Part shown: in pieces, positions 1 through 9,475 of the stretch
Numbering within the stretch: position 1 is the first letter of the stretch
How the letters are laid out: the number at the start of each line of letters is the position of its first letter
Source: Pseudoxanthomonas composti
Lineage (GTDB): Bacteria; Pseudomonadota; Gammaproteobacteria; Xanthomonadales; Xanthomonadaceae
Length of the DNA stretch: 64,000 nucleotides
NCBI RefSeq assembly: GCF_004122095.1
Contig: NZ_SAWZ01000001.1
Span: 620,001-684,000, forward strand
Reading direction: 5' to 3'
The notes under the pieces: generated by a model
Told to the model about the DNA's origin: nothing
Seen by the model: the letters and a program-made list of their open reading frames with translations, nothing else
Databases searched by the model: none
Position numbers and translations under genes: made by a program

Positions 1-26
1 TGCCCCCTGCCTGCGAGAGATGTTCC

Positions 27-977
27 ATGAGTGCTGTCGTTGTTGTCGGTTCCTTCAATGTTGACCACGTGTGGCGTTGCGATGCCCTGCCCGCTCCGGG
101 CGCGACCATCGCCGGCCAGTACCACACGGGGCCTGGCGGGAAGGGGTTCAACCAGGCCATCGCCGCCGCGCGCGGCGGTGCGGCCACCACCTTTCTCTGC
201 GCCCTTGGCGAGGACGCCGGCGGCGCGATGGCCCGCGAGTTGGCCAGGCAGGATGGGTTGACGCTCAACGCCGAGGCCAGCGACCAGCCCACCGGCACCG
301 GCGGCATCTATGTGGACAGCCGCGGCCGCAACACCATCGTGATCGGCGCCGGCGCCAATGCCGCGCTCAGCGTCGGTTTCATCGAGGCCCAGCACGCGCT
401 GCTGGCATCTGCGAGCGTGCTGCTGGCGCAGCTGGAATCGCCGATGGACACCGTGGAAGCCGCGCTCGCCAGCGCGCGCAACGCCGGGGTCACCACCGTG
501 CTCAACGCCGCCCCGGCCAACGCGCCCACCAGCATCTCGCTGTTGAAGCTGGCCGACATCCTCACCCCCAACGAAACCGAATTCGCCAGCCTGCTGGCCC
601 GCCACGTCGGCGAGCGCCTGGAACCCGACGACGTGGCCGCCACCGATGGCAGCACGCTGCACCAGCTGTGCCGCCAGCTGCTGCCGGCCGGCACGGTGGT
701 GATCACGCTGGGCGCGGTCGGCGCCTTCGTCTCGCATGCCGAGGACCAGCTGCGCGGCGACACCCAGCCCTACTACCGCATCGCCGCCGAGCAGGCCCAG
801 ACCATCGACACCACCGGCGCGGGCGATGCCTTCAACGGCGCCCTGGTGGCCTCGCTGGCGCACGCGCCGAGCGCAGCCTTCGCCCAGCATGTGCGCTTTG
901 CCAACCGCTTCGCCGCACGCTCCACGGAGGCCGAGGGCGCGGCGGCGTCGATGCCGAGGCTCACGCCGGAAGGCTAG
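27..977 (+). CDS. rbsK: Ribokinase-like PfkB-family sugar kinase
   Basis: A 316-residue cytoplasmic kinase that probably phosphorylates ribose or a similar sugar or nucleoside with ATP. The N-terminal PfkB signature around GPGGKGFNQA (residues ~37-46) and the C-terminal signature DTTGAGDAFNG are both intact; D267 in GAGD is the expected catalytic base. ITPNETE-like sequence (LTPNETE, residues ~180) and overall co-linearity with E. coli RbsK support the ribokinase branch, but the substrate cannot be proved from sequence. The start follows GAGAGA eight bases upstream. The stop codon directly abuts an inverted-repeat element that fills the gap to dusB. Confidence 0.8.
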   Translation: MSAVVVVGSFNVDHVWRCDALPAPGATIAGQYHTGPGGKGFNQAIAAARGGAATTFLCALGEDAGGAMARELARQDGLTLNAEASDQPTGTGGIYVDSRGRNTIVIGAGANAALSVGFIEAQHALLASASVLLAQLESPMDTVEAALASARNAGVTTVLNAAPANAPTSISLLKLADILTPNETEFASLLARHVGERLEPDDVAATDGSTLHQLCRQLLPAGTVVITLGAVGAFVSHAEDQLRGDTQPYYRIAAEQAQTIDTTGAGDAFNGALVASLAHAPSAAFAQHVRFANRFAARSTEAEGAAASMPRLTPEG

Positions 978-1167
978 GAGTGAGGGGAGAGGAGTGAGGA
1001 GTAAGGAAAGGCGTTTCCGGGCACGCACCGCTTGGCCGTCTTTCCTGAAGCAGCGCGCGGCCTCCTCTCGTTCCTCGTTCCTCACCACTCGTTTCTCGTT
1101 CTTCGTTTCTCGCCCCTAGCTCCCCCTCACTCCTCACTCCTCCCCACTCACTCCTCGCTCCCAGCTC
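978..1167. repeat. GAGTGAG/GGAACGAG-type inverted-repeat element, copy A
   Basis: This element starts at the base after the rbsK stop and runs to the dusB ATG. The left arm is purine rich (GGAGTGAGG and GAGAGGAGTGAGG units). The right arm is its degenerate complement (CCTCACTCC, CACTCCTCC, CTCGTTCCTC units, ~1070-1160). About 60 bases of dissimilar sequence separate them. Four further copies lie at 13612, 40279, 40427 and 50847. No Shine-Dalgarno sequence remains in front of dusB because the pyrimidine-rich right arm occupies that place. Confidence 0.75.
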
Positions 1168-2166
1168 ATGCGCATCGGCCCCCACGACATCGCCACGCCG
1201 CTGGTCCTGGCGCCGATGGCGGGCGTGACCGACAAGCCGTTCCGGCAGCTGTGCAAGCGTTTGGGCGCGGGCCTGGCGGTGTCGGAGATGACCATCTCCG
1301 ATCCGCGCTTCTGGAAGACCGACAAGTCGCTGCGGCGCATGGATCATGCCGGCGAGCCGGCGCCGATCAGCGTGCAGATCGCCGGCACCGAGCCGCGGCA
1401 GCTGGCCGAGGCGGCGCGCTACAACGTCGACCATGGCGCGCAGATCATCGACATCAACATGGGCTGCCCGGCCAAGAAGGTGTGCAACGCCTGGGCCGGG
1501 TCGGCGCTGATGCGCGATGAGGCCCTGGTCGGACGCATCGTGCAGGCCGTGGTGCAGGCGGTGGAGGTGCCGGTGACCTTGAAGATCCGCACCGGCTGGG
1601 ATGCGCAGCACCGCAACGCGCCGACCATCGCGCGCATCGCCCAGGACGCCGGCATCGCCGCGCTGGCCGTGCACGGGCGCACCCGCGACCAGCACTACAC
1701 CGGCCTGGCCGAATACGACACCATCGCCGCCATCAAGGCCGACCTGTCCATCCCGGTGTTCGCCAACGGCGATATCGACTCGCCGGAGAAAGCCGCGCAG
1801 GTGCTGGCCCACACCGGGGCCGACGCGCTGCTGATCGGGCGCGCCGCGCAGGGGCGGCCGTGGATCTTCCGCGAGATCGCCCACTTCCTGGCCACCGGCC
1901 AGACCCTGCCGGCGCCGTCATTGACCGAAGTGCGCGACATCCTGCTTGGGCACCTGCAGGCCCTGCACGATTTCTACGGGCAGCCGCAGGGCGTGCGGAT
2001 CGCCCGCAAGCACCTGGGCTGGTACGCCAAGGATCGCCCCGAAAACGCGCAGTTCCGCAGCGTGGTCAATCGGGCCGAGAGCCCGGAGGAACAGCTGCGC
2101 CTGACCCGGGACTACTTCGACGCGTTGATCGCCGGCGCCCCCACGGGATTTCCCGCCGCGGCCTGA
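1168..2166 (+). CDS. dusB: tRNA-dihydrouridine synthase B
   Basis: An FMN-dependent enzyme of 332 residues that reduces uridine to dihydrouridine in the tRNA D-loop. The N-terminal LAPMAGVTDKPFR motif (residues ~11-25), the catalytic loop NMGCPAKKV with C100, and the FMN phosphate-binding segment near ANGDIDSPEKA and LIGRAAQGRPWIF identify the DusB branch. Length is normal for DusB. The ATG is preceded directly by the pyrimidine-rich arm of the inverted-repeat element, so no Shine-Dalgarno is visible. The last 55 bases overlap, tail to tail, the 3' end of the DUF457 gene on the other strand. Unlike enterobacteria, fis does not follow. Confidence 0.93.
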   Translation: MRIGPHDIATPLVLAPMAGVTDKPFRQLCKRLGAGLAVSEMTISDPRFWKTDKSLRRMDHAGEPAPISVQIAGTEPRQLAEAARYNVDHGAQIIDINMGCPAKKVCNAWAGSALMRDEALVGRIVQAVVQAVEVPVTLKIRTGWDAQHRNAPTIARIAQDAGIAALAVHGRTRDQHYTGLAEYDTIAAIKADLSIPVFANGDIDSPEKAAQVLAHTGADALLIGRAAQGRPWIFREIAHFLATGQTLPAPSLTEVRDILLGHLQALHDFYGQPQGVRIARKHLGWYAKDRPENAQFRSVVNRAESPEEQLRLTRDYFDALIAGAPTGFPAAA

Positions 2167-3230
2167 GCGCCGGCCTGGCCCACCACCACATCGCGCAAGG
2201 CTTGGTCCGAGTCGTTCCAGATCCGGTGCCAGGTGGCGGACATCAGCGCGCCAAAGCCGGCCGCGCCCGAGATCGGCAAAGCCGCCGGCACCTGCCGGGG
2301 ACGCATGGCCTGCCAGCTGTCGCCGCGCGCCTGGGCGACGGTGAAGTTGAAGCTGTAGTCCGGGTCCAGCCCCATGCGCAGGTCCGAGAGCGTGAGCTGG
2401 CCATCCAGCGTGCGTGCACGCATGAAGCCGCGGTTGAACCACATCAGGCGACGCACCGCCGGGATGCCGAGCGCGTTGGCCTGTGCCAACGCCTGGGTGT
2501 TGGAGGCATGGGCGCGGAACACCAGGGGGCCGTCGTCGAACACCGAACGCTCGGCTTCCACGTAGCCGCTGGGCGTCATCGCCACCACCCGCCACAACAA
2601 GGTGGTGAATGGCATCGGCGTGGAGAAGCGCGGCGAGGCGCCCAGCCCCATGGCCCGCAGCTGCGGCTCGGCCTGGCGGTCGATCATCGATTTGGCCAGC
2701 AGCGACCACCCCAGGTAGCCGCTGCTGAGCACCAGCCCGGCGAGCAGGGCGCGCTGGGCCACAGGTTTCTTCGGTACGACCCAGGCGATCACGCAGGCGA
2801 TCAGCAGCCACAGCGTGTACAGCGGATCGATGATGAAGACGCTGGACCACATGGTCGGCGGCGGTGCCAGCGGCCACCACAGCTGGGTGCCGTAGACGGT
2901 GAAGGCATCGAGCAGCGGGTGGGTGATCAAGGCCAGCTGGATCGCCCAGAACCAGCGCACCGGCGCGGCATGCACCCGCCCCTCGCGCCAGCGGCACAGC
3001 CACCAGATCAGCGCGCCCACCAGCGGCAGCACCAGCAGCGAATGGCTGAAGCTGCGGTGCACCGTCATCAGCATCACCGGGTCGCTGACGAAGGGCTTGA
3101 TCAGGAACGAATCCAGATCCGGCAGCGTGCCCAGCGCCGCACCGGCCAGCAGCGCGGCGCGGCGGTGTCCGCTGGGGGCGATGGCGGCAGCGACGGCGCC
3201 GCCGAGGACGATCTGTGACAGTGAATCCAT
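2112..3230 (-). CDS. DUF457/YdjM-type inner-membrane metal-dependent hydrolase
   Basis: A 372-residue protein with about five N-terminal membrane helices and a soluble C-terminal half. Conserved metal-ligand-like positions sit in LPDLDSF (~37-43), HRSFSHS (~59-65) and HPLLDAF (~108-114), the arrangement typical of DUF457 / 'LexA-binding, inner-membrane-associated hydrolase' proteins. The biochemical substrate of this family is not established. It is the last gene of a leftward set (acyltransferase, phosphoesterase, glycosyltransferase, this gene), 89 bp behind the glycosyltransferase. Its 3' end overlaps dusB convergently. Confidence 0.8.
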   Translation of the reverse strand: MDSLSQIVLGGAVAAAIAPSGHRRAALLAGAALGTLPDLDSFLIKPFVSDPVMLMTVHRSFSHSLLVLPLVGALIWWLCRWREGRVHAAPVRWFWAIQLALITHPLLDAFTVYGTQLWWPLAPPPTMWSSVFIIDPLYTLWLLIACVIAWVVPKKPVAQRALLAGLVLSSGYLGWSLLAKSMIDRQAEPQLRAMGLGASPRFSTPMPFTTLLWRVVAMTPSGYVEAERSVFDDGPLVFRAHASNTQALAQANALGIPAVRRLMWFNRGFMRARTLDGQLTLSDLRMGLDPDYSFNFTVAQARGDSWQAMRPRQVPAALPISGAAGFGALMSATWHRIWNDSDQALRDVVVGQAGAQAAAGNPVGAPAINASK

Positions 3231-3319
3231 CCGCGGATGCTAGCAGTCGGCCGCGGCGCTCGGCAGCGCATCGGCAGGGCCGTGCCAGGCCCCTTGCGGT
3301 CAGCCCGGCCCGAGCGCGC

Positions 3320-5380
3320 TCATTCCATCCAGGGATTGCGTGCCGGCTTCCAGTCCGCCGGCAGCTTGCCGTCGGCGGTGGACGCCATCAGCCCTTCGAG
3401 CTGGCGGCCGACCGGGTCGCCGGGCGGCAGGTACTTCACGCCGCCGGACCAGGCCCGGCGCGCGCGCGAAACGTCTCCCAGACGCGCCCAGGCATTGCCG
3501 CTTTCCACCGCACAACCCACGGCGAAGGGCATCAGCTTGAGGATCTCGTCGCAGCGCGCGGCGACCTTGCCCCAGTTTGGATGCGGATTCTTGTAGACCT
3601 CATCGAGGATGTGCCGGACCATGCCGCGCGCATGCAGGCGCGCATCGTCCATGCGCCCGACCCAGATGCCGGCCGTGCCGATGCGCTGCACCAGCCGCAG
3701 GTTGCGCAGCATCTGCTTGGGGTCGTAGTCGTACTCCGGCTCGGGGATGGTCGCGCCCATGCCCATCACGAACACGCCGCCGTAGTGGCCGCCGACATTG
3801 GTGTCGTCCAACCCTTCGGCGAAGCGACGCAACGGCACGTGCTCGGCCTTGGCCCACTCGGGCTGGCTGATGTAGCTGTTGTAGATGGGAATCTCGCGCG
3901 CGATGTAGGGCTGCAAGGCCGCGCCGATCTCCGGCAGGCGCTGGCCAAGGTCCACGCCCTCGTCGCTGAAGTTGGCGAAGCCGCGCGCGGTACCGCCGGC
4001 CGGCTCGCTCCAGTACTCCCACAGGCGCGGCTCGCCGATCGTCATGGCCAGCGCGATCGCCGCCGGTGCGGCCGCCAGCGGCAGCAGCCAGCGCCGCCGC
4101 GCCGACAGCGACACGCGCCAGGCCAGCACGCCGGCCAGGGTGGCCAGTGGCAGGTACAGCGGCAGGGCGTGGCGGATGCCGCCCCAGGTGCCGTTGGAGG
4201 CCAGCAAGGCGCCCAGATGGGCGATGGCCAGCGCGGCCATCGTCGCCAGCAGCAGGCGCTGGCCGCGCTGCAGCGGCGCGCGCCACAACGCCAGCAGGCC
4301 GCCGGCCACCGCCAGCCACAGCGCGAGCGGCAGCTTGGCCGCCAGCATGGCCGGCCAGAAGAACCACGGCGCGGCATGCTTGTACTTGACCCCGAACAGC
4401 CAGAAGTTGTCCTGCCCGCGCCCTTCCACGCCGGTGCGCAAGGTGTCGGCCAGCCCCCACAGGTAGGGCCGCGGCAGCAGGTGCGCGCGATCGACCGCAT
4501 GCAGCACCGTGCGCTGCAGCGGCGAGGACAGGTCGTCGATCTTGGCCTCGAAGGGCTTGTTGAACGGGTCGGTGCCCTGGGCGGTGGCGTGGTACTGGAA
4601 CCCGTAGCAGGCCCACAGCACCGCCACCGCCAGCAGCACCGCGGCGGCCAGCCGACCCAGCCGGGCGGGGACTGCTGGCGCGGGCGTCGTTGCCCGGCGC
4701 GGCCACAACGCCAACCCCAGCAACAGCGCGCCGATCCCGATCAATCCGGGCAGGGCCGAGTGCTTGGCCGCCAGGGCCAGGCCGGCGGCGATACCGAACG
4801 CCACCGCCGCGCTCCATCGCCAGCGCGTGGCCAGCCAGGCCGCGGTGGCCGCGGCCAGCCCGAGCGCCAGCGTCAGCGGTAGGTCGGTCATCAGCACCGG
4901 CAGGTGCGCGCCGATGGTCGGGTCCACCGCCAGGAACGCAAGCATCCCCAGCGCCCACCAGGCGCCGGCCACGCGCCAGACCACTGCGGTCAACAGGCCG
5001 AGCAGGAGCAGGTTCAAAGCGAACATGCCGTGCCGGATCGCCGCCTGGGTCTGCGCCGGCGGGTTGTCCAGGAAGGCCATGGTCTGCACGAACACGCGCT
5101 CGTCGTCCTTCTCGCGCAGGACGCGCAGCGGCGGGGCGACCACGTCCGCCGGTGCCCACAGCCCCACCCAGCGCTTGGCCAGGGGCGGATGCTCCGGATT
5201 GAGCCGGTAGTCGCCCTGGCGCTGGTAGTAGACGCCGGCGGCATAGTGGTAGGGCTCGTCGATGGTCAGGCCATCGCGGGCGGTACCGGCCATGCTGCGT
5301 ATCAACAGCAGCGCCAGCAGGGCCAGCGCCAGCAGCACCAGCAGGGGTCTGGAAAAACGGGCACGTCGGTCCTTGTCCAT
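3320..5380 (-). CDS. GT-C (PMT/ArnT-like) membrane glycosyltransferase
   Basis: A 686-residue integral membrane protein with roughly ten or more helices over residues 10-440 and a C-terminal periplasmic-type domain. The first loop carries DEPYHYAAG (D/E pair of GT-C catalysts) and, soon after, LNPEHPPLAK, the hallmark of the PMT/GT39 group that transfers sugars from polyprenyl-phosphate donors. The acceptor (protein, lipid A or glycan) cannot be told. It follows the LpxH-like phosphoesterase by 75 bp on the same strand, suggesting an envelope-modification operon. The C-terminal ~150 residues have TPR-like Ala/Arg-rich helices but no clear family. Confidence 0.82.
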   Translation of the reverse strand: MDKDRRARFSRPLLVLLALALLALLLIRSMAGTARDGLTIDEPYHYAAGVYYQRQGDYRLNPEHPPLAKRWVGLWAPADVVAPPLRVLREKDDERVFVQTMAFLDNPPAQTQAAIRHGMFALNLLLLGLLTAVVWRVAGAWWALGMLAFLAVDPTIGAHLPVLMTDLPLTLALGLAAATAAWLATRWRWSAAVAFGIAAGLALAAKHSALPGLIGIGALLLGLALWPRRATTPAPAVPARLGRLAAAVLLAVAVLWACYGFQYHATAQGTDPFNKPFEAKIDDLSSPLQRTVLHAVDRAHLLPRPYLWGLADTLRTGVEGRGQDNFWLFGVKYKHAAPWFFWPAMLAAKLPLALWLAVAGGLLALWRAPLQRGQRLLLATMAALAIAHLGALLASNGTWGGIRHALPLYLPLATLAGVLAWRVSLSARRRWLLPLAAAPAAIALAMTIGEPRLWEYWSEPAGGTARGFANFSDEGVDLGQRLPEIGAALQPYIAREIPIYNSYISQPEWAKAEHVPLRRFAEGLDDTNVGGHYGGVFVMGMGATIPEPEYDYDPKQMLRNLRLVQRIGTAGIWVGRMDDARLHARGMVRHILDEVYKNPHPNWGKVAARCDEILKLMPFAVGCAVESGNAWARLGDVSRARRAWSGGVKYLPPGDPVGRQLEGLMASTADGKLPADWKPARNPWME

Positions 5381-5455
5381 GTCACGACATACGCCGCGCG
5401 CAGGAGCGACCGGCCAGGGGTCATGGACTCCGATCTGGCCAGTTGGATCAGCCGC

Positions 5456-6244
5456 TCAGGCGGCCAGCGCCGGCGCCTTGACCAGGCGCAGGCGCGGCGG
5501 CACCTCGGCCAGCACCTCGCCCCGGTGCGAGACCAGCTGCAGGGTGCCGTCGGCGGTCTCCCACAGCGCGGTCAGGCTCTCGACCCAGTCGCCATCGTTG
5601 GCATAGATCAGCTGGCCCTCGCGCTTGAGCGCGGCGCGGTGGATGTGGCCGCAGACGATGCCATCCAGCCCGCGCTTGCGCACGTCCTCGAAGCAGGCGC
5701 CGACGAAGCGCGCGATATAGCGCTCGGCCGCCGCGCTCCTCTTCTTCAGATAGTCCGACAGCGACCAGTAGCGCAGGCCCAGGCGCCGGCGCGCCTGGTT
5801 GACCACGCGGTTGCCGGTGAGGATGCGGTAGTACAGCCAGTCGCCGAAGCGCTCCTGCAGCCCGCCGAAATGGGTGATGGCATCGAAATCGTCGCCGTGG
5901 GTGACCAGCAGGCGGCGGCCATCGGCCGTGGTGTGGATCAGCCGCCGGCGCACCTGCATGGCCGGCAGCAGCAGTCCGCAGAAGCGGCGCGCGGCGCGGT
6001 CGTGGTTGCCCGGCACGTAGATCAGCTCGGTCCCGCTGCGGGCCAGCGCGTGCAGCGCTTCGACCACGCGCTGGTGGGCCGCATCCCAGCGCGCGCGGCG
6101 CTGCGCCATCCACCACAGGTCGACGATGTCGCCCACCAGGTACAGCCGCCGGCACTGCAGGCCTTCCAGGAACGTGGCGAACTCGGCCGCATGGCAGTGC
6201 GCCGAGCCCAGGTGCACATCGGACACGAACACGGCGCGCTTCAT
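5456..6244 (-). CDS. LpxH-like calcineurin-type metallophosphoesterase (COG2908)
   Basis: A 262-residue metallophosphoesterase. The metal-binding motifs appear in order: SDVHLG (8-13), GDIVDLW (~38-44), GNHD (~76-79), THGDDFD (~114-120) and GHIHR near residue 200. This is the pattern of UDP-2,3-diacylglucosamine diphosphatase-like enzymes, but it reads like the longer paralogue common in Xanthomonadaceae rather than canonical LpxH, so the substrate is uncertain. The ATG overlaps the stop of the upstream double acyltransferase (ATGA), implying translational coupling and a shared role in polar-lipid or lipid A metabolism. Confidence 0.82.
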   Translation of the reverse strand: MKRAVFVSDVHLGSAHCHAAEFATFLEGLQCRRLYLVGDIVDLWWMAQRRARWDAAHQRVVEALHALARSGTELIYVPGNHDRAARRFCGLLLPAMQVRRRLIHTTADGRRLLVTHGDDFDAITHFGGLQERFGDWLYYRILTGNRVVNQARRRLGLRYWSLSDYLKKRSAAAERYIARFVGACFEDVRKRGLDGIVCGHIHRAALKREGQLIYANDGDWVESLTALWETADGTLQLVSHRGEVLAEVPPRLRLVKAPALAA

Positions 6245-7947
6245 GCCGGCATCTCCTCACGCGCCGCCGGCTTGAGGTAGCGCTTGCGCTTGCGCGGCTG
6301 CATGCGCTGCAGGTCGACTTCGATCAGGCCATCGACCGAGTCGCTGAAATCCGGATCCACGCCGAAGGCCAGGAAGCGCACCCCACCCGGCTCGCACAGC
6401 TCGGTGTACTGCCGATACAGCATGGGCACGCGCGCGCCCAGGGCCTCCAGGTTGTCGCGCAGCACCGCGAAGGCGGATTCGGCATCCAGCGCCTGCCACT
6501 GGCCCGGGCGCGGTGCCGGATCGAACGGACGATGCGCGGTGGCGCCACAGCTGCCGTAGAAGGTGCGGTAGTAGTCGACGATCTGCTCGCGCGCAGGCGC
6601 CGGGATGGCCGCGCTGATGGACACCGCGCCGAACAGGTAGCGCACCTGCGGCTGCCCGGCCAGGTAGGCGCCGATGCCCTGCCACAGGTAGTCGATGCTG
6701 CGGCTGCCCCAGTACGCCGGGGACACGAACGAGCGCCCCAGCTCCATGCCCTGCGCCAGGCGGGCCCGCGTGGGCGCGTCGTAGTCGAACAGCGAGGCGG
6801 TGTACAGCGCGCCGATGTCCTGCCCCGGCGGCAGGGCGTCGCCACGGGCCAGGCGGTAGGCGCCAGCGAGCTGGCGGCGCTGCTGATCCCACAGCACGAT
6901 GTGCTCGTACCAGGCATCAAAGGCATCCAGGTCGCGCGCCTTGCCGCTGCCCTCGCCCACCGCGCGGAAGGTGATCTCGCGCAGGCGGCCGATGTCCTGC
7001 ATCAGCGCCGAGTCCGGCGCCAGGCGTCCGCAGCGGATCTCCATGCCATCGCTGGTGCGGCCCAGCAGCGTCAGCTGGCGCACGTCCTGGGCGATGCGCG
7101 CCACCGCGCCCGCCGGCGCCACCGGCACCGGCACGGCGCTCAGCAGCGCATCGCGCCGGTCCAGCGCGTAGACCGCGCGGCGGACGCGCCGTGCGGCCTG
7201 GGGGTCCGATTCGTCCTGGCGCAGCTGCAGCGGCTGTCCCACGCACAGCTCCATGCGCTGGCGTGGGCGCGGCAGCATCTCGCGCGGCAGCAGGGCGGTG
7301 CCGACCGGCTTGAACATCGCCGAGGCGCCATAGAACAGCGCCGAATTCCGCGCGCGGATACGCACCGGCACGATGGACGCGCCGCTGCGGCGGGCAAAGC
7401 GCAGGAAGCCGCGCTGCCAGCGGCCATCGCGGATGCCGTGCGGGCGCAGCCGCGAGACCTCGCCGGCGGGAAACACGATCACGCAGCGCTCCTGCTCCAG
7501 CGCCTGCTCCACCGCGCGCACGCTGCCGGGGGTGATGCTGCCGCCGAGGATGCGCACCGGCAGCAGCAGCTGCCGCAGCGGCGCGATCTGCGCCAACAAG
7601 TCGTTGGCCACGATGCGCGCGTCCGGCCGTTGCTGCAGCACCCAGTGCAGCAGCGCCAGCGCATCGCGCGCGCCGGAGGGGTGATTGGCCACCACCAGCA
7701 ACCGCCCCTGCGCCGGCAGCGGCGCGCCCGGCCCGGCCTGCACGCGGTAGTCCAGTTGCAGGAAACTGCGCGCCGCTTCCAGGAAGGCCATGCCGTGCAG
7801 TCCTTCGCTGCGCTCCAGGAACTCCAGCGTCTCCTGCAGCCGCGACCAGCGGCTCCAGCGCTGCAGCAGCGGCCGCGTCAGCCGCGCCGAGCGGCCGCTG
7901 AACCAGCGGGGGTAACGTGCTGCGATGCTGTCTTCCAGAGAGCGCAT
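6241..7947 (-). CDS. OlsF-like fused acyltransferase (PlsC domain + GNAT/hemolysin-type N-acyltransferase)
   Basis: A 568-residue two-domain protein. The N-terminal half (~1-270) is a glycerolipid acyltransferase: NHPSGARD is an NHxxxxD-type catalytic box (~88-95) and FPAGEVSR a second PlsC block (~160-167). The C-terminal half (~300-555) resembles OlsB-type N-acyltransferases, with [17 protein letters not shown] and LF/DY segments. The same domain order occurs in OlsF, which makes ornithine lipid by N- then O-acylation in some Gammaproteobacteria and Bacteroidetes. Ornithine-lipid or other aminolipid synthesis is therefore inferred, not shown. It heads a leftward operon and is divergent from metK across 206 bp. 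Confidence 0.78.
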   Translation of the reverse strand: MRSLEDSIAARYPRWFSGRSARLTRPLLQRWSRWSRLQETLEFLERSEGLHGMAFLEAARSFLQLDYRVQAGPGAPLPAQGRLLVVANHPSGARDALALLHWVLQQRPDARIVANDLLAQIAPLRQLLLPVRILGGSITPGSVRAVEQALEQERCVIVFPAGEVSRLRPHGIRDGRWQRGFLRFARRSGASIVPVRIRARNSALFYGASAMFKPVGTALLPREMLPRPRQRMELCVGQPLQLRQDESDPQAARRVRRAVYALDRRDALLSAVPVPVAPAGAVARIAQDVRQLTLLGRTSDGMEIRCGRLAPDSALMQDIGRLREITFRAVGEGSGKARDLDAFDAWYEHIVLWDQQRRQLAGAYRLARGDALPPGQDIGALYTASLFDYDAPTRARLAQGMELGRSFVSPAYWGSRSIDYLWQGIGAYLAGQPQVRYLFGAVSISAAIPAPAREQIVDYYRTFYGSCGATAHRPFDPAPRPGQWQALDAESAFAVLRDNLEALGARVPMLYRQYTELCEPGGVRFLAFGVDPDFSDSVDGLIEVDLQRMQPRKRKRYLKPAAREEMPA

Positions 7948-8153
7948 GGCCTGGTCCCGGCGGCGGTGTCTGGACGCGCAGGGTCGGGCCGAAGCACGTC
8001 ACCGGTGTTGCGAAATTGCGGCATGCAGGTGACACCGGCGCCGGCGGCCGTGTTAACGAGGGTGCAACCTGCCGGAGCGGAGAATGCGCAGGGCGGCGTC
8101 GCCGTGTATCATGCGCGCCCATCTTTTCATCCGAATCAAAGGATATAAGCCGA

Positions 8154-9365
8154 ATGTCCAGCTACCTGTTCACTTCCGAATCGGTCTCCGAAGGCCATCC
8201 GGACAAGATCGCCGACCAGATTTCCGATGCGGTCCTGGACGCGATCCTCGCGCAGGACAAGCGCGCCCGCGTGGCCTGCGAGACGCTGGTCAAGACCGGC
8301 GTGGCGATCGTGGCCGGCGAAGTGACCACCAGCGCCTGGATCGACCTGGAAGCGCTGACCCGCAAGGTCATCCTGGACATCGGCTACAACAGCTCGGACG
8401 TCGGCTTCGACGGCGAGACCTGCGGCGTGCTCAACCTGATCGGCAAGCAGTCCCCGGACATCAACCAGGGCGTGGACCGCAAGAAGCCGGAAGAACAGGG
8501 CGCGGGCGACCAGGGCCTGATGTTCGGCTATGCCACCAAGGAAACCGACAGCTACATGCCGGCGGCGATCCATCTCTCGCACCGTCTGGTCGAGCGCCAG
8601 GCGCAGATCCGCAAGAAGAAGAACTCGGCGCTGTCCTGGCTGCGTCCGGACGCCAAGTCGCAGGTCACCCTGCGCTATGAGGACGGCCAGGCCACCGCCA
8701 TCGACGCGGTGGTGCTGTCCACCCAGCACGATCCGGGCATCAAGCAGAAGGACCTAATCGAGGCGGTGCGCGAGGAGATCATCCGTCCGGTGCTGCCGGC
8801 CAAGTGGCTGCACAAGGGCACCAAGTTCCACATCAACCCGACCGGCAAGTTCATCATCGGCGGACCGGTGGGCGACTGCGGCCTGACCGGCCGCAAGATC
8901 ATCGTGGACACCTACGGCGGCTGGGCCCGTCATGGCGGCGGCGCGTTCTCCGGCAAGGACCCGTCCAAGGTCGACCGCTCGGCCGCCTACGCGGCGCGCT
9001 ACGTGGCCAAGAACGTGGTCGCCGCCGGCCTCGCCGACCGCTGCGAGGTGCAGGTGTCCTACGCCATCGGCGTGGCCGAGCCGACCTCGATCTCGGTCAC
9101 CACCTTCGGCACCGGCAAGATTCCGGACGAGAAGATCGAAAAGCTGATCCGCAAGCACTTCGACCTGCGCCCGTACGGCATCATCCAGATGCTGGACCTG
9201 ATCCACCCGATGTACCAGCCGACCGCGTCCTACGGCCACTTCGGCCGCAAGCCGAAGGAGTTCACCTACACCGACGGGGCGGGCAATGCGCACACCGCCA
9301 CTGCCTTCTCGTGGGAAAAGACCGACAAGGCCGAGGCGCTGCGCGCCGATGCCAAGCTGAAGTAA
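8154..9365 (+). CDS. metK: S-adenosylmethionine synthetase
   Basis: MetK makes S-adenosylmethionine from methionine and ATP in the cytoplasm as a homotetramer. The protein has 403 residues, slightly longer than E. coli MetK, with the N-terminal [11 protein letters not shown] motif (~12-22), the GYATKET segment and the C-terminal glycine-rich [11 protein letters not shown]-loop-like motif. The reading frame is open for 79 codons further upstream, but conservation begins exactly at [11 protein letters not shown], so the internal ATG at 8154 is chosen. A bidirectional terminator follows 20 bp after the stop. With ahcY and metF downstream in the window it forms the activated-methyl cycle. Confidence 0.97.
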   Translation: MSSYLFTSESVSEGHPDKIADQISDAVLDAILAQDKRARVACETLVKTGVAIVAGEVTTSAWIDLEALTRKVILDIGYNSSDVGFDGETCGVLNLIGKQSPDINQGVDRKKPEEQGAGDQGLMFGYATKETDSYMPAAIHLSHRLVERQAQIRKKKNSALSWLRPDAKSQVTLRYEDGQATAIDAVVLSTQHDPGIKQKDLIEAVREEIIRPVLPAKWLHKGTKFHINPTGKFIIGGPVGDCGLTGRKIIVDTYGGWARHGGGAFSGKDPSKVDRSAAYAARYVAKNVVAAGLADRCEVQVSYAIGVAEPTSISVTTFGTGKIPDEKIEKLIRKHFDLRPYGIIQMLDLIHPMYQPTASYGHFGRKPKEFTYTDGAGNAHTATAFSWEKTDKAEALRADAKLK

Positions 9366-9384
9366 CTCGGCCTCCGCGCTGGAA

Positions 9385-9414
9385 CGAAAAAAGGACCCCT
9401 CGGGTCCTTTTTTC
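9385..9414. terminator. Bidirectional rho-independent terminator
   Basis: The sequence reads AAAAAAGGACCC, a three-base loop CTC, then GGGTCCTTTTTT, giving a six-pair GC-containing stem with A/T runs on both sides. It can end transcription of metK rightwards and of the UPF0149 gene leftwards (stop at 9476, about 60 bp away). Confidence 0.9.
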
Positions 9415-9475
9415 GTTTGCGGCGCAGACCCGGTGCGTGGTCCGCGCACGCGCGGACAGCGCGCGCAGCCAAGCG

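Noticed and set aside
978..1167. CRISPR array suggested by many similar short units
   Set aside because: Units are 7-15 bases, degenerate and arranged as opposing arms, without regular spacers or direct repeats; no cas genes are present.
7917..8153. N-terminal extension of MetK by 79 residues
   Set aside because: The extension is Arg/Gly-rich and has no MetK homology; the family N-terminus starts exactly at 8154.
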